From JANQJA01 sp047947185 (lineage in GTDB: Bacteria > Pseudomonadota > Gammaproteobacteria > Pseudomonadales > Azotimanducaceae): DNA of 64,000 bases. The notes beneath the pieces are model-generated. The model was not told the origin of the DNA. It did no database searches and saw only the letters and a list, made by a program, of their open reading frames with translations. The translations under genes were made by a program, and so were the position numbers. The stretch covers positions 2,666,001 through 2,730,000 of the forward strand of contig CP170502.1 in the NCBI GenBank assembly GCA_047947185.1. Direction: 5' to 3'. The stretch's first letter is position 1; each line of letters begins with the position of its first letter. Shown piece by piece: positions 28,279 to 36,969 of the stretch.

Positions 28279-28465
28279 CACAGGCCCCAGGGCTTCACCA
28301 GTAATGCATCCAATCTGACGTGAAAAATGATCCGCGCCAATCAGATGTGCGCAAGCAGGCAATAAAGTTCGCCGATGGGCAACGGATTCGACAGTCCTTC
28401 GCGAATGGGCCGCAGAGTTCGTGGGCGGGCACGCATTCTTCCAGACTCTCGCCTAGAATGGCGAC
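28279..28465. promoter_or_regulatory. Divergent promoter region, methyltransferases / LytTR
   Basis: 187 bases between divergently transcribed genes; both promoters must lie here. LytTR proteins usually bind paired short direct repeats, but none stood out by eye. Confidence 0.35.
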
Positions 28466-29344
28466 ATGCGATTTGTTGACTACATGCTTGAGCACCTTCC
28501 GGCAGATCTTTCTGCCGAACGCCAGTTCCACTTGTTGTCGCTGGTCTTCGGTGTCACGTTCCTGTTCGTGGTCGTGATCCACCAGTTCATGCCCAGCGCT
28601 CAATCCTGGTGGGACATTATTGTTCACGCATTGATCGTGGCGACGACTTACCTGGCCAGCTTCGGCCTGCTCGCCGCGGTGCTCTTCTACCTCAACAACG
28701 GCGCAGGTGTGAACACTCTACGTGTCTGGCAGGTGTGGGCATTCAGTTTTATTGGCTACAACCTTGGCTTTTTCGCCTACGTGCCATTTGGGGATAATCC
28801 TCGCCTGGTCATGCACCAAGACATCGAAAGCGTCAGTTCACTGGAACATTACTTGCGGCTCATACCGGTCTGGGCGTTGATCACCTACGTGTTCGTCGAG
28901 GTCTACCAGAAGCAGAGCTACCAGAACGCGCTTCTGCAACTACGACGAATCAACCAGTCACTCAAGACAAGAGCGCCCCTGGAAGAAAAAGGCTCGACCG
29001 GGAAGCTGCTCGACTTCACGACGCCGCGAAAGCCACTGATCCTGTCCACCACCGATCTCAGCCACATTTCTGTCGACGATCACTACTGCTATCTTTACCA
29101 CCGCCGTGATGATGGGTGCACCTGGGCGAAGAGCGACGTCGGCATACCGCTCAAAGAAGTGCTGGAGCAACTTCCGGACAACTTTATCCAGGTCCATCGC
29201 TCACATGTCGTCAACACTGACTTCATCGATACTGTGGGGCGTGAAGGCCGGAACTACTTCGTCTGTATGAAGGACGGCAGCCAGATCCCGGTCAGTCGCG
29301 GCAAACGCGACGAGATTCTGCCCTTGCTGGAGCAAAGCCTGTAG
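28466..29344 (+). CDS. Membrane-bound LytTR-family transcriptional regulator
   Basis: 292 residues. The N-terminal half has about four membrane helices (LLSLVFGVTFLFVVVIHQF, IIVHALIVATTYLASFGLLAAVLFYL, VWQVWAFSFIGYNLGFFAYV, YLRLIPVWALITYVFVEVY). A linker leads to a LytTR DNA-binding domain at about 185-290 (ILSTTDLSHISVDDHYCYLY...LPDNFIQVHRSHVVNTDFID...MKDGSQIPVSRGKRDEIL). It has no response-regulator receiver, so the membrane part probably senses the signal. It is divergent from the two ICMT-like genes, the likely targets. Confidence 0.9.
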   Translation: MRFVDYMLEHLPADLSAERQFHLLSLVFGVTFLFVVVIHQFMPSAQSWWDIIVHALIVATTYLASFGLLAAVLFYLNNGAGVNTLRVWQVWAFSFIGYNLGFFAYVPFGDNPRLVMHQDIESVSSLEHYLRLIPVWALITYVFVEVYQKQSYQNALLQLRRINQSLKTRAPLEEKGSTGKLLDFTTPRKPLILSTTDLSHISVDDHYCYLYHRRDDGCTWAKSDVGIPLKEVLEQLPDNFIQVHRSHVVNTDFIDTVGREGRNYFVCMKDGSQIPVSRGKRDEILPLLEQSL

Positions 29345-29392
29345 CTTGGCCATCATACCCATGCCAAAAACGACCGAGCTGTGAAACGGTGT

Positions 29393-29499
29393 GAAACGGA
29401 GACAAACACCTTCAGCAGGATTACTCGCCTGCAGGAAATCGTCGGTGAACCAGGTCAGCTTTTTGCCCAATGCTTGCGGGAAAGGATACGGAGTGTGGC
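29393..29499. repeat. 105-bp imperfect direct repeat, right copy (R2)
   Basis: Partner of 26471-26575. It begins about 50 bases after the LytTR stop and contains the same AACGGAGACA...CAGGATTACTCG core. Confidence 0.55.
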
Positions 29500-29528
29500 C
29501 CATGGGCGCTCTGGCCCATGGGCGCTCT
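29497..29528. repeat. Perfect tandem duplication of a 16-bp unit
   Basis: GGCCCATGGGCGCTCT occurs twice without a gap. Each unit carries the palindrome GCCCATGGGC. It lies in the 340-base gene-free stretch before the aminopeptidase gene. Confidence 0.8.
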
Positions 29529-29683
29529 TCCAGCCCGGGACTTTGGGTCCAGCCCAGTTCCCAATTGATTGGAAATCTCATCAACATCATACTGGGCGGG
29601 GGACGGCGGCGCAGGGCACTGACCTGACGCAACCAAGTAATTGACCCCGTTTACCGACCCGACCCAATTGAGGTACCCCTGAC

Positions 29684-31459
29684 ATGTCGATCAAGCGGCG
29701 AATCGCGCAATTGCGTGCTCACCTGGAACACAACTCACTGCAGGCTTTTATTGTGCCGCGTTCTGATGAATACCTTGGCGAGTACGTGCCTGCCCACAAC
29801 GAGCGCCTGGCGTTCATTAGCGGCTTTACGGGTTCCGCCGGGCTCGCAATTGTTGCGCGGGAAAGCGCTGCAATTTTCGTCGACGGGCGTTACACGGTGC
29901 AGGTACGCAGCCAGGCTCCTGCAGAAATCTTTGAATACTGCCACTCAGTGACCCAGGAAACTTCAACCTGGATTAGTGAACACCTGCCAGCAGGCGCCCG
30001 CGTTGGCATTGACCCAAAGACGATCAGTGCCCGGGAGTTTCAGAAGATGACGCAGGCGTTGGCCCCACACAAGATCACCCTGGTTGATGTAGATCCCAAC
30101 CCGATTGATACAATCTGGACAGATCGTCCTCTGCCCGCGGTGTCCCAGGTCAGGTTAATGCCAGCCCGACTCACCGGAGAAGACAGCAAGAGCAAGCGTA
30201 CGCGTATTGGGCTTGCGCTCGATAAAGCGGGTGCCAATGCCCACCTGGTATTCCAACTCGACAACATCGCCTGGCTGTTGAATATACGCGGTGCTGACGT
30301 ACCACACCTGCCCGTGCTCCAGGGCGCGGCCATCCTGCATGTGGATGGTCAGCTCGAATTGTTCACCGACCCCCGCAAACTACCCAACGGTTTCCCCGCA
30401 CACGTCGGAGACGACGTGAGAGTGATTGAGGAATCGAAGCTTCGGCAACACCTCGAGTCCCTGCCTGCCGGTACCCGTCTGCTGATTGACGAGATGAACA
30501 CCAACGCGTTCTGCCTGGGTGCCGCTGCAAAAGGCAAAGCCGAGGTGGTCACAGGCGAAGATCCGGTTCAACCTATCAAGGCTTGCAAGAACACGGCAGA
30601 GCTAACGGGGATGCGAAGCTGCCACATTCGCGACGGCGCGGCCGTGAGTCGGTTCCTGCACTGGCTGCACGGCGAAGTGAATGCCGGGCGCTTCCACAAC
30701 GAGGCAGACCTGGCAGACCGGCTGGAACAGTTCCGTTCCAGCGATGCTGACCTGGCTGACTCGTCATTCGATACAATTTCGGCCGCCGGTGCCAATGCAG
30801 CCATGCCCCACTATCGTCACACCAACGGGACCCCAGCGGTTACCGCGCCCGGCATGCTCTACCTGGTGGACTCAGGGGGGCAGTACCTGGACGGAACAAC
30901 CGATATCACACGCACCGAGGCCATTGGTGAGCCAACCAGCGAGCAACGTGAGATGTTTACGCGTGTCCTCAAGGGTCACATTGCCCTGGCCCGGGCCGTG
31001 TTTCCAAAAGGCACTACCGGGGTACAACTTGATGCGCTGGCCCGGCAATTCCTGTGGGCGGTGGGACGTGACTACGACCATGGTACCGGCCACGGCGTGG
31101 GTTGTTTCCTGAGCGTACACGAGGGCCCGCAACGTATCGGCAAGACCAGCATTCGTTCCTGCGATCTTCGCCCGGGCATGGTGCTTTCGAACGAACCCGG
31201 CTACTACAAGGCAGGCGAATATGGTATCCGCTGCGAGAACCTGATGGTTGTCGTGGAACGCGAGGATGGTTATCTCGCGTTCGAAACTATTACCTTTGCG
31301 CCCTTCGACCACAGGCTTATCGACCGATCCCTCCTCACCCAGGAAGAAGCTGCCTGGCTCAACCATTACCACGCTGAGGTCAGGGACAAACTCTCACCTC
31401 ACCTGGAGCCAAGGGTCCGCGAGTGGCTGTTAGACGTCACTCCGGTTCTGACGGTATAG
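29684..31459 (+). CDS. Xaa-Pro aminopeptidase (aminopeptidase P type)
   Basis: 591 residues, the length of the three-domain XPNPEP1-like forms. It removes an N-terminal residue that precedes proline, using two metal ions. Two N-terminal creatinase-like domains (about 1-300) precede the pita-bread domain. Metal ligands are visible: Asp pair in LVDSGGQYLDGTTDITR (about 396 and 407), His in GTGHGVGCFLSVHEGP (about 470), Glu in LSNEPGYY (about 504) and Glu in IRCENLM (about 518). ATG start. Cytoplasmic, single gene, with a hairpin over its stop. Confidence 0.93.
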   Translation: MSIKRRIAQLRAHLEHNSLQAFIVPRSDEYLGEYVPAHNERLAFISGFTGSAGLAIVARESAAIFVDGRYTVQVRSQAPAEIFEYCHSVTQETSTWISEHLPAGARVGIDPKTISAREFQKMTQALAPHKITLVDVDPNPIDTIWTDRPLPAVSQVRLMPARLTGEDSKSKRTRIGLALDKAGANAHLVFQLDNIAWLLNIRGADVPHLPVLQGAAILHVDGQLELFTDPRKLPNGFPAHVGDDVRVIEESKLRQHLESLPAGTRLLIDEMNTNAFCLGAAAKGKAEVVTGEDPVQPIKACKNTAELTGMRSCHIRDGAAVSRFLHWLHGEVNAGRFHNEADLADRLEQFRSSDADLADSSFDTISAAGANAAMPHYRHTNGTPAVTAPGMLYLVDSGGQYLDGTTDITRTEAIGEPTSEQREMFTRVLKGHIALARAVFPKGTTGVQLDALARQFLWAVGRDYDHGTGHGVGCFLSVHEGPQRIGKTSIRSCDLRPGMVLSNEPGYYKAGEYGIRCENLMVVVEREDGYLAFETITFAPFDHRLIDRSLLTQEEAAWLNHYHAEVRDKLSPHLEPRVREWLLDVTPVLTV

Positions 31460-31495
31460 CGGGCGGCACAAAAGACCCGCCGCTGACAACCGGAG
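31440..31495 (+). terminator. Nested hairpin over the aminopeptidase stop
   Basis: Outer arms CTCCGGTT (31440-31447) and AACCGGAG (31488-31495) are exactly complementary. Inner arms around 31458-31466 and 31476-31484 pair imperfectly. It covers the stop codon. There is no T-run, so terminator function is a guess. Confidence 0.4.
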
Positions 31496-31580
31496 CAATC
31501 AGGGGACGCCCGGAATATTTACCCATACCTGCTTCGTGATCGCGTTTCCGGACAGGATTCCCAGGTAAAGAGGCCCTGTG

Positions 31581-31787
31581 TTAGCTGTCGACTTTGCAGG
31601 TGCTGATCCCCAGTAACGCGTAGGGCGGACACCAGCCGATGGCAGCCGTGCCAAGCAACACGACACCTACAACCACTGCGGCAATACCGGCGACGCCGGT
31701 TGCGATGCCAAGGGCAAAGACAGCGACAAGCCCTAAACCCGCCAGCGCACGGATTCCACGATCAATGCTACCCACGTTCTTTTTCAT
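31581..31787 (-). CDS. Small DUF2892-type membrane protein
   Basis: 68 residues. The N-terminal MKKNVGSIDRGIRALAGLGL motif and two hydrophobic helices (LVAVFALGIATGVAGIAAVVVG, LLGTAAIGWCPPYALLGI) ending in C-x-PPY...STCK match the DUF2892/YgaP-like membrane family, often found with rhodanese or sulfur genes. It stands alone here. Role unknown. Confidence 0.8.
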   Translation of the reverse strand: MKKNVGSIDRGIRALAGLGLVAVFALGIATGVAGIAAVVVGVVLLGTAAIGWCPPYALLGISTCKVDS

Positions 31788-31962
31788 GATATGAACTCAC
31801 TGTAACCGGTGTCTACCTGCTGCATGTTAATCCAGCGCAGGGCGGCTGTCAGGCAAATTGTACAGCTACTGCAATACCAGGGCGCATCCGGACCATCGAC
31901 CCGATTTCGGGTTTCCCGGGTGGACCGGCGCGGATAACATACGGGGTGGACAAGGGGGAATC

Positions 31963-32778
31963 ATGGACAAGAATTCACTGCAATCACTACCCAGGGTGCT
32001 ACGCGAGGCCGGTCAACCGGGCTACCGGCTGTTTCCGGGTTTTACTACACAGGAAACGGGCAACCGCATGCTTGATGATGTGGTTGCCATCGCGAGAGAT
32101 GCTGCCGCCGGCAAGAACGTTGCCCCCTGCTACGTGGCGCCGGAATCGCAACCGGGCTTTGAGGGTGCCCGACCGGAAGATCGGGTCTCGAAGATTTTTA
32201 AACTGCATCGTCGACCGGTTTTTCAACAGTTCCTGGCCGACCCTCGCGTTTGTGACATTCTAATCGCGGCTATAGGTCCGGACGTGGACTGTTTCCTGTC
32301 ACAGTTCATTTTCAAGAACCCCGGTGCCTGGGGCCAACCCTGGCACCAGGATTCCCACTATTTCCCGTTTGAACCAGCCCGCCCTGTCGCCGCCCTGTGG
32401 CTGGCCGTCACCAGGGCCACGCTGGAAAACGGCTGTCTGCATATCCTGCCAGGCAGCCAGGCTGAACCTGTGCATACACATATTCCGGACCAGCGCCCGG
32501 GCGCCAATATTGGCTATGTTGAAATTGTCGACCATGATATGCGTGCAAGCAAACCCTGCCTGCTTGAGCCCGGCGACCTGATGGTGTTTGACAGCCACCT
32601 GATGCATCGCTCGACAGACAACGTCAGCAATACCCTGCGTGCTGCCATGGTCTGGCACTTTGCGACCGCGGGCACCATTGACCTTGGCACGGCTGGCAGC
32701 GATGGCAAGCGTTATTTCTCACCGGTAAATGACTGGATGCCCTATATCCGCGATGGCAGATCTATCCTGGAAGACTGA
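31963..32778 (+). CDS. Phytanoyl-CoA dioxygenase family protein
   Basis: 271 residues from the ATG at 31963, with AAGGGGG 7 bases upstream; a longer frame to 31858 is rejected. Fe(II)/2-oxoglutarate oxygenase fold. The iron ligands are probably WHQDSHYFPF (HxD, about residue 125) and the His in SHLMHRSTDNVSN (about 215), with a following Arg for 2-oxoglutarate. It hydroxylates an unknown small molecule, not necessarily phytanoyl-CoA. It is a single gene, with a PhyH relative at 49.9 kb. Confidence 0.85.
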   Translation: MDKNSLQSLPRVLREAGQPGYRLFPGFTTQETGNRMLDDVVAIARDAAAGKNVAPCYVAPESQPGFEGARPEDRVSKIFKLHRRPVFQQFLADPRVCDILIAAIGPDVDCFLSQFIFKNPGAWGQPWHQDSHYFPFEPARPVAALWLAVTRATLENGCLHILPGSQAEPVHTHIPDQRPGANIGYVEIVDHDMRASKPCLLEPGDLMVFDSHLMHRSTDNVSNTLRAAMVWHFATAGTIDLGTAGSDGKRYFSPVNDWMPYIRDGRSILED

Positions 32779-32810
32779 CTGACCGGCCGAACCGGGGCTC
32801 CTGGCACACA

Positions 32811-33020
32811 TCAGTGGGTGACACATCCACCCGGTCTTACCACCGTCTTGATCCCCAGGTACATTTCGATCAGCCGCGCACAAAAGGCCGAATTCTTGTA
32901 CTTCAGGTGACGGGCAATGCCAGGTAGCAACATTGTCTGATCGGTAGCGGCAAACAGCGCAAGTGCCCTGGGTTCGATCGCCTCCCAGGCTTCCCTTATC
33001 GCCAACGGGTCCGCCGGCTG
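32811..33020 (-). other. Open frame after the serine hydrolase, possible gene fragment
   Basis: About 70 codons follow the hydrolase stop directly, in another frame. The translation is protein-like (AIREAWEAIEPRALALFAA, ARHLKYKNSAFCARLIEMYL). No start beyond a TTG at 33005. It could be the 3' remnant of a lost gene. Family not recognised. Confidence 0.3.
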
Positions 33021-34064
33021 TCATCCGCGATGCGTGTCTTCAAGTATCTTTTCGATCACAGGGCGCACTTCGTGGACGATTGCCGAGCCTGCAGCAAGAG
33101 TGCTGCGAACAAACAGGAAGGCAGCGTAGCGCCTCTGCCGATCAATCCACGGATAGGCCCCCCATGTCCCGGCATCGCTTATGACCAGCGGCCTGCCCTG
33201 GTTATCCACCACATCAAACCACCAGCCCATACCGTAACCAAAAAACGGCGTTTCCTTGATGGGGTTCTTGAATGCTGAACCATTAGGCTGCTGCATACTT
33301 TCGACCAGTGAAGCGGAGAGAAACTGATCCCCCTCATGCACACCGCCGGCAAGGTGCATTTTCAGGAGTTTGTCATAGCCGAAGAGGTTTGTTCGGCCAC
33401 CACCGCCAAGCCGGCCGGTCGCCAATGGACTGTAGGTGAATTTCATGCCCAACGGATCAGCGACTGCTTCCTTGAAATACTGATCCCAGGTTTGTCCGGA
33501 GACCACTTCAGCGACACGCCCGGCAACCGTCAGCCCAAGGTTGCCATAGATGAACCGGGCACCTGGCGCTGCAGACAGGGGTTGCTTTGCAATCACGTCT
33601 GCAGCTTCGGAGAGCGGCATCTCATCAGAGAAAGCTGGACAGTTCCACGGCAAGCCAGAATTCATCGACAGCAGATGCCGGACGCTGATGTCCCGCTTTT
33701 CCCCGGCAAAAGACGGAATGTAGCGCGATGCAGGGTCGTCCAGCGAAATCAAATTGCGATCGACAAGTCTCATCAGCGCGGTGACCGTTGCGATCTTGGT
33801 AGCAGACCGCAGGACATCAACATGATCCAGATCTGTTCCCACGGCATGCGCATAGAGGTCCTGACCACCCTGCGTGACCAGCAGTGCCGCCCAGGGTACA
33901 GATCCGCGCTCAACGGCGGCTTCAAGTATGCCTGTAACCAGGCTGAAATCAGACATGCTGCTCTGCCTTGCCCGGACAGATCGGTTGACGGCCAATGCGC
34001 CGACAATCGCCCCGGCGGTTGCCAAAAACTGCCGACGACCCCATTTCCGACTGTTCCGCAGCAT
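33021..34064 (-). CDS. Tat-exported serine hydrolase, beta-lactamase family
   Basis: 347 residues. The N-terminus carries a twin-arginine motif and hydrophobic stretch (RRQFLATAGAIVGALAVN), so export in folded form is expected. The class C-type SxxK is in LRSATKIATVTALM (about residue 87), and YGN (about 168) is the Tyr motif. GTWGAYPWID near the C-terminus may be the third motif. Probably an esterase or peptidase rather than an antibiotic-resistance enzyme. It is not closely similar to the hydrolase at 1-1240. Confidence 0.85.
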   Translation of the reverse strand: MLRNSRKWGRRQFLATAGAIVGALAVNRSVRARQSSMSDFSLVTGILEAAVERGSVPWAALLVTQGGQDLYAHAVGTDLDHVDVLRSATKIATVTALMRLVDRNLISLDDPASRYIPSFAGEKRDISVRHLLSMNSGLPWNCPAFSDEMPLSEAADVIAKQPLSAAPGARFIYGNLGLTVAGRVAEVVSGQTWDQYFKEAVADPLGMKFTYSPLATGRLGGGGRTNLFGYDKLLKMHLAGGVHEGDQFLSASLVESMQQPNGSAFKNPIKETPFFGYGMGWWFDVVDNQGRPLVISDAGTWGAYPWIDRQRRYAAFLFVRSTLAAGSAIVHEVRPVIEKILEDTHRG

Positions 34065-34287
34065 ACTGTCCCATCCTCAAGTTCCCATTTCACCCAAACT
34101 GTTTCGAACGCCCAACGGCCAAACCTGGCTCACATTCATCATAGATCGCTGCATAGGCACTGGCCAATCGCTTACAGGAATGGTCGTCTTTACAGCGTGC
34201 CTGACCGGGTTCGCCAGTCGCCACATTGTATTCACAAGCAGCACGCAACTGCTATAAAGCTGATGTTCGATAAGGGGAAAGACCGTA
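34065..34287. other. Divergent intergenic region
   Basis: About 220 bases between the minus-strand hydrolase and the plus-strand small genes. Nothing distinctive was found. Confidence 0.3.
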
Positions 34288-34623
34288 GTGAACCGGGTTG
34301 CGATTCGTGCCATAGCAGAATTACCGGGAGCGCTCGCTCTTGTCGGCCCGATGATTTATCTTGCGATTCAAATGGCACAGGACAGCTTGTCCAACCGAGT
34401 CACGGACATACAGAACGCAACCAATCAATTTACAGACTTTAGCCAACTCATGGTACAAAATGCCCCGACGCGGTCCATCTGCAAAAGAAGACAAGACAAC
34501 AGTTACTGCTTTGTCAGGAGCGACTACCGGGACAAACGCCGTTTTGGCAAACCATTCCTAGAGCTGATCGAGTCGGAGATCAGAAGCATTAAAGCGGCAA
34601 CAAGCCCGGCGAACCCAAAGTAA
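34288..34623 (+). CDS. Small protein with one membrane segment, unknown
   Basis: 111 residues from a GTG. The single hydrophobic helix with its ELPGALALVGPMIYLAIQMA context resembles the start of longer marine proteobacterial membrane proteins of unknown function (GA-A-V--L-YLA-QI pattern). The rest, which is Cys- and Arg-rich, is not recognised. It may be a shortened relic. It lies 17 bases upstream of the VF530 gene. Confidence 0.4.
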   Translation: MNRVAIRAIAELPGALALVGPMIYLAIQMAQDSLSNRVTDIQNATNQFTDFSQLMVQNAPTRSICKRRQDNSYCFVRSDYRDKRRFGKPFLELIESEIRSIKAATSPANPK

Positions 34624-34640
34624 CAGGACCGAGTCGCACA

Positions 34641-34904
34641 ATGAGCAAGCACCAGCCCAACAATCCCCTGCACGGTATTACGCTCGAGACGGCGCTGACG
34701 AGATTGCTCGAGCACTATGGCTGGGAAGGCCTGGCTGAGAGAATCGACATCAACTGTTTTAAGAATGATCCAACCATCAAATCTTCACTCAAGTTCCTGC
34801 GAAAAACCCAGTGGGCCAGGAACCGGGTCGAAGCGCTGTACCTGTCGACCTTTGCAAGACCATCTCCGTGGCGCAAGAACGCGGTAGCGCCTGGGTCAGA
34901 ATAA
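34641..34904 (+). CDS. VF530-family (DUF2132) small DNA-binding protein
   Basis: 87 residues. The family is recognised by QPNNPLHGITLETALTRLLE, HYGWEGLAERIDINCF, DPTIKSSLKFLRKTQWAR and VEALYL, which run through nearly the whole protein. VF530-type proteins are small helical proteins reported to bind DNA; the biological role is unclear. The last 15 residues are an unusual tail. ATG start. Confidence 0.9.
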   Translation: MSKHQPNNPLHGITLETALTRLLEHYGWEGLAERIDINCFKNDPTIKSSLKFLRKTQWARNRVEALYLSTFARPSPWRKNAVAPGSE

Positions 34905-34923
34905 CGGTCGGCAGTTTTCACTT

Positions 34924-36432
34924 CTAATTCTCTGGCGTGGTCCGCTTGGACTCGAAGCGCTCCCGTGATAGCCGAGCGGGTTCTGATCGCACCCTGTTTA
35001 CTCCTTCGAGGAGACTGTTCGGAGGAGAAACCGCTTCAGCAATCTGACAGAAGTTATCGTCACGCATCAGATAGTTTTCCAGGGCATCAGTCAGCTGGAG
35101 TGAGTAATCAAGGGATATCCAGGATTGTCCGTTACAGATGGCGGGATGGTCGACCGCCTCACCAATGCCCAGGTTGCGAAACCAGATCGCATCAACTTCA
35201 TCGTCCCGACACTGCTGGCGGAAATCTGCCAGGGGCACATACGCGGTTCTGACGGTCGAGAGGTCCTCATCATTACCCGCACAGGTACTGGGTTCGTTCT
35301 CTTCATACCGCAGCGGAACAGAGGCAGTCTGATGGCACGAGATGCATGAACTGATCGGATTGTCGGCAGGACCATTCAATCTACCCGCGCAGCCAAGGTC
35401 TTTACGCAGATAAGCCGGCCGCATTTCCGGAAACGTGGAGGACTCGGCAAGCATGGCCTTGTTCGTGAGGCCGCGATACTTCGGTTCATGCGATGAAGGG
35501 TCATGCCCCGTCGGGCGCATCACACCAGGGTCGTTTCCCCAGCCGAGCCCAAGTGGAACCAACGCATCCCAGCCGTTCCTGTTATCACTGCCGTTGTACA
35601 GGTATGAGCCGAAGACCCAGCGCCGCGGCGCCCTTCGATCCACGGTTGCCACATCAATCTGCAGCAACCTCATCACCTGCAGGGTTCGCTTGCACTCTAC
35701 TCTCGTGCAAACAACGTCCCGACGACAGGACGCAGGCGCAATATTGGCTGTCCATTCCGGTGCGCCGCGCAGGTAAGGCACCGATTCAGGCCTGGCTGTC
35801 GTGAACAATAGCTTCACCACAACGGTCCCGTCTGGAAACAGAATGTGATCTTCCGGAATTGTTACTGTCCCATCGGTGCCAAATATTTTGCCAATCTGGT
35901 ATCCACCTTTCGCGTTATACATCGCGACGGCCCAGGAACTCTCCGTCTCCTGCTGTCCGGGAGAAAGTTTGCCCGCTTCCGAGGCCAGTTCGCGGGTAAG
36001 ACCATGGACATACTCTCGACCTTTACTTGCATTTCTATCCATCCAGGGCACGTGAAACCAATCCCGCACTTCGTTCATGCACGGATTGAAGTCGTCCTCA
36101 GATGGGTCTTTGCCACGCAGATTTCCCTCAAGTACATAATCAAGCAGTGCACTCAGATATCGAAGTGATCGTGCGTCACGCTCTGTCTGCATCAGACCGG
36201 GTTCAAAGGGGTTGATGTGGTCCCAGGGCAGGCGTTCATCGGCGGGTTCATCGACGGGATAATTCTGGCTGAGCGAAAACTCACGAGACGCGCCCGCGGG
36301 TGGCTGGTTTGTGGGATGCTGCCAGTAGGATGGGTAAGGTCCATGGCACAGGTCTTTGGCGGCCACATATTGGCCACTGCTACCCAAAAAGAACAGGCAT
36401 AAACACCAACCGACCAACCTGAAGCTTTCCAT
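34924..36432 (-). CDS. Exported protein with a single heme-c motif
   Basis: 502 residues with a signal peptide (LVGWCLCLFFLGSSGQYVAA). One CxxCH motif (SCISCH, near residue 365) would bind heme c after export. About a dozen further cysteines suggest disulfides. The long N-terminal part (WAVAMYNAKGGYQIGKIFG, FPDGTVVVKLLFTTA) is beta-rich. No family is assigned with confidence. It is probably a periplasmic electron-transfer or redox enzyme. Single gene. Confidence 0.7.
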   Translation of the reverse strand: MESFRLVGWCLCLFFLGSSGQYVAAKDLCHGPYPSYWQHPTNQPPAGASREFSLSQNYPVDEPADERLPWDHINPFEPGLMQTERDARSLRYLSALLDYVLEGNLRGKDPSEDDFNPCMNEVRDWFHVPWMDRNASKGREYVHGLTRELASEAGKLSPGQQETESSWAVAMYNAKGGYQIGKIFGTDGTVTIPEDHILFPDGTVVVKLLFTTARPESVPYLRGAPEWTANIAPASCRRDVVCTRVECKRTLQVMRLLQIDVATVDRRAPRRWVFGSYLYNGSDNRNGWDALVPLGLGWGNDPGVMRPTGHDPSSHEPKYRGLTNKAMLAESSTFPEMRPAYLRKDLGCAGRLNGPADNPISSCISCHQTASVPLRYEENEPSTCAGNDEDLSTVRTAYVPLADFRQQCRDDEVDAIWFRNLGIGEAVDHPAICNGQSWISLDYSLQLTDALENYLMRDDNFCQIAEAVSPPNSLLEGVNRVRSEPARLSRERFESKRTTPEN

Positions 36433-36497
36433 GCTTGCCCCCTGTTCTCACATCCCACTTAGCGAACCCGACAGGAATCGGCAACAAAATTGGCCTG

Positions 36498-36767
36498 GGG
36501 AGACTCTGAGCAAATAGGCTCAACGCTGGCTTACAGAGAAGTTCAGGATCGCGAAGGCATTCCGCAGGCGTGTCGAGAACACGTCAAGGGATGCCGACAA
36601 AGAGCCTGGGCTTCTCTATAAGCCCCTACGGGCGCGGCCTGAGGCGCACCGTTGCGGCGTTGCGCCCCTTGCCAAGGGCTACGGCCATTAGCGGCGGAGC
36701 GCGCCTTGCCCCGGCACGCCTCAGGCCACGCAGCGTTGCGCCTATTTGCTCAGAGTCTCCCTAGGAG
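36498..36767. repeat. MITE-like element with about 30-bp inverted ends
   Basis: The left end GGGAGACTCTGAGCAAATAG and the right end (near 36738-36767) are inverted copies, differing mainly at one base inside the first 28. A second nested inverted pair (GCGGCCTGAGGCG near 36635 and its complement near 36720) makes a long GC-rich stem. About 270 bases with no open frame. Size and structure fit a miniature inverted-repeat element; no target duplication was resolved. Confidence 0.65.
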
Positions 36768-36969
36768 TGATGTCAGGTCTATCGCAATCAGTCTACTCCG
36801 AATAGGTTGGAACGAACCAGACCAGCGAATACGTCAGTCGCAAGTACGAAGAAATATCCCGCGCCAGTGACTTCAATAAGGTCGCCAATTCCCACCACAG
36901 TTCCGGACGTTGGCATTGCAGGCAGAGTTAAGGTGTTGACGCCCGAGCCCCGCGAAGCGATAGGGAGAA

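Noticed and set aside
26471..29499. Integron cassette with attC sites for the repeats R1 and R2
   Set aside because: No attC core sites (GTTRRRY/RYYYAAC) or integrase, and the repeats are not internally palindromic.
29497..29528. CRISPR-like repeat
   Set aside because: Only two head-to-tail units with no spacer between them, and no cas genes in the window.
33021..34064. Antibiotic-resistance beta-lactamase
   Set aside because: The SxxK fold is shared with esterases and peptidases; no class-specific resistance motifs were seen and there is no resistance context.
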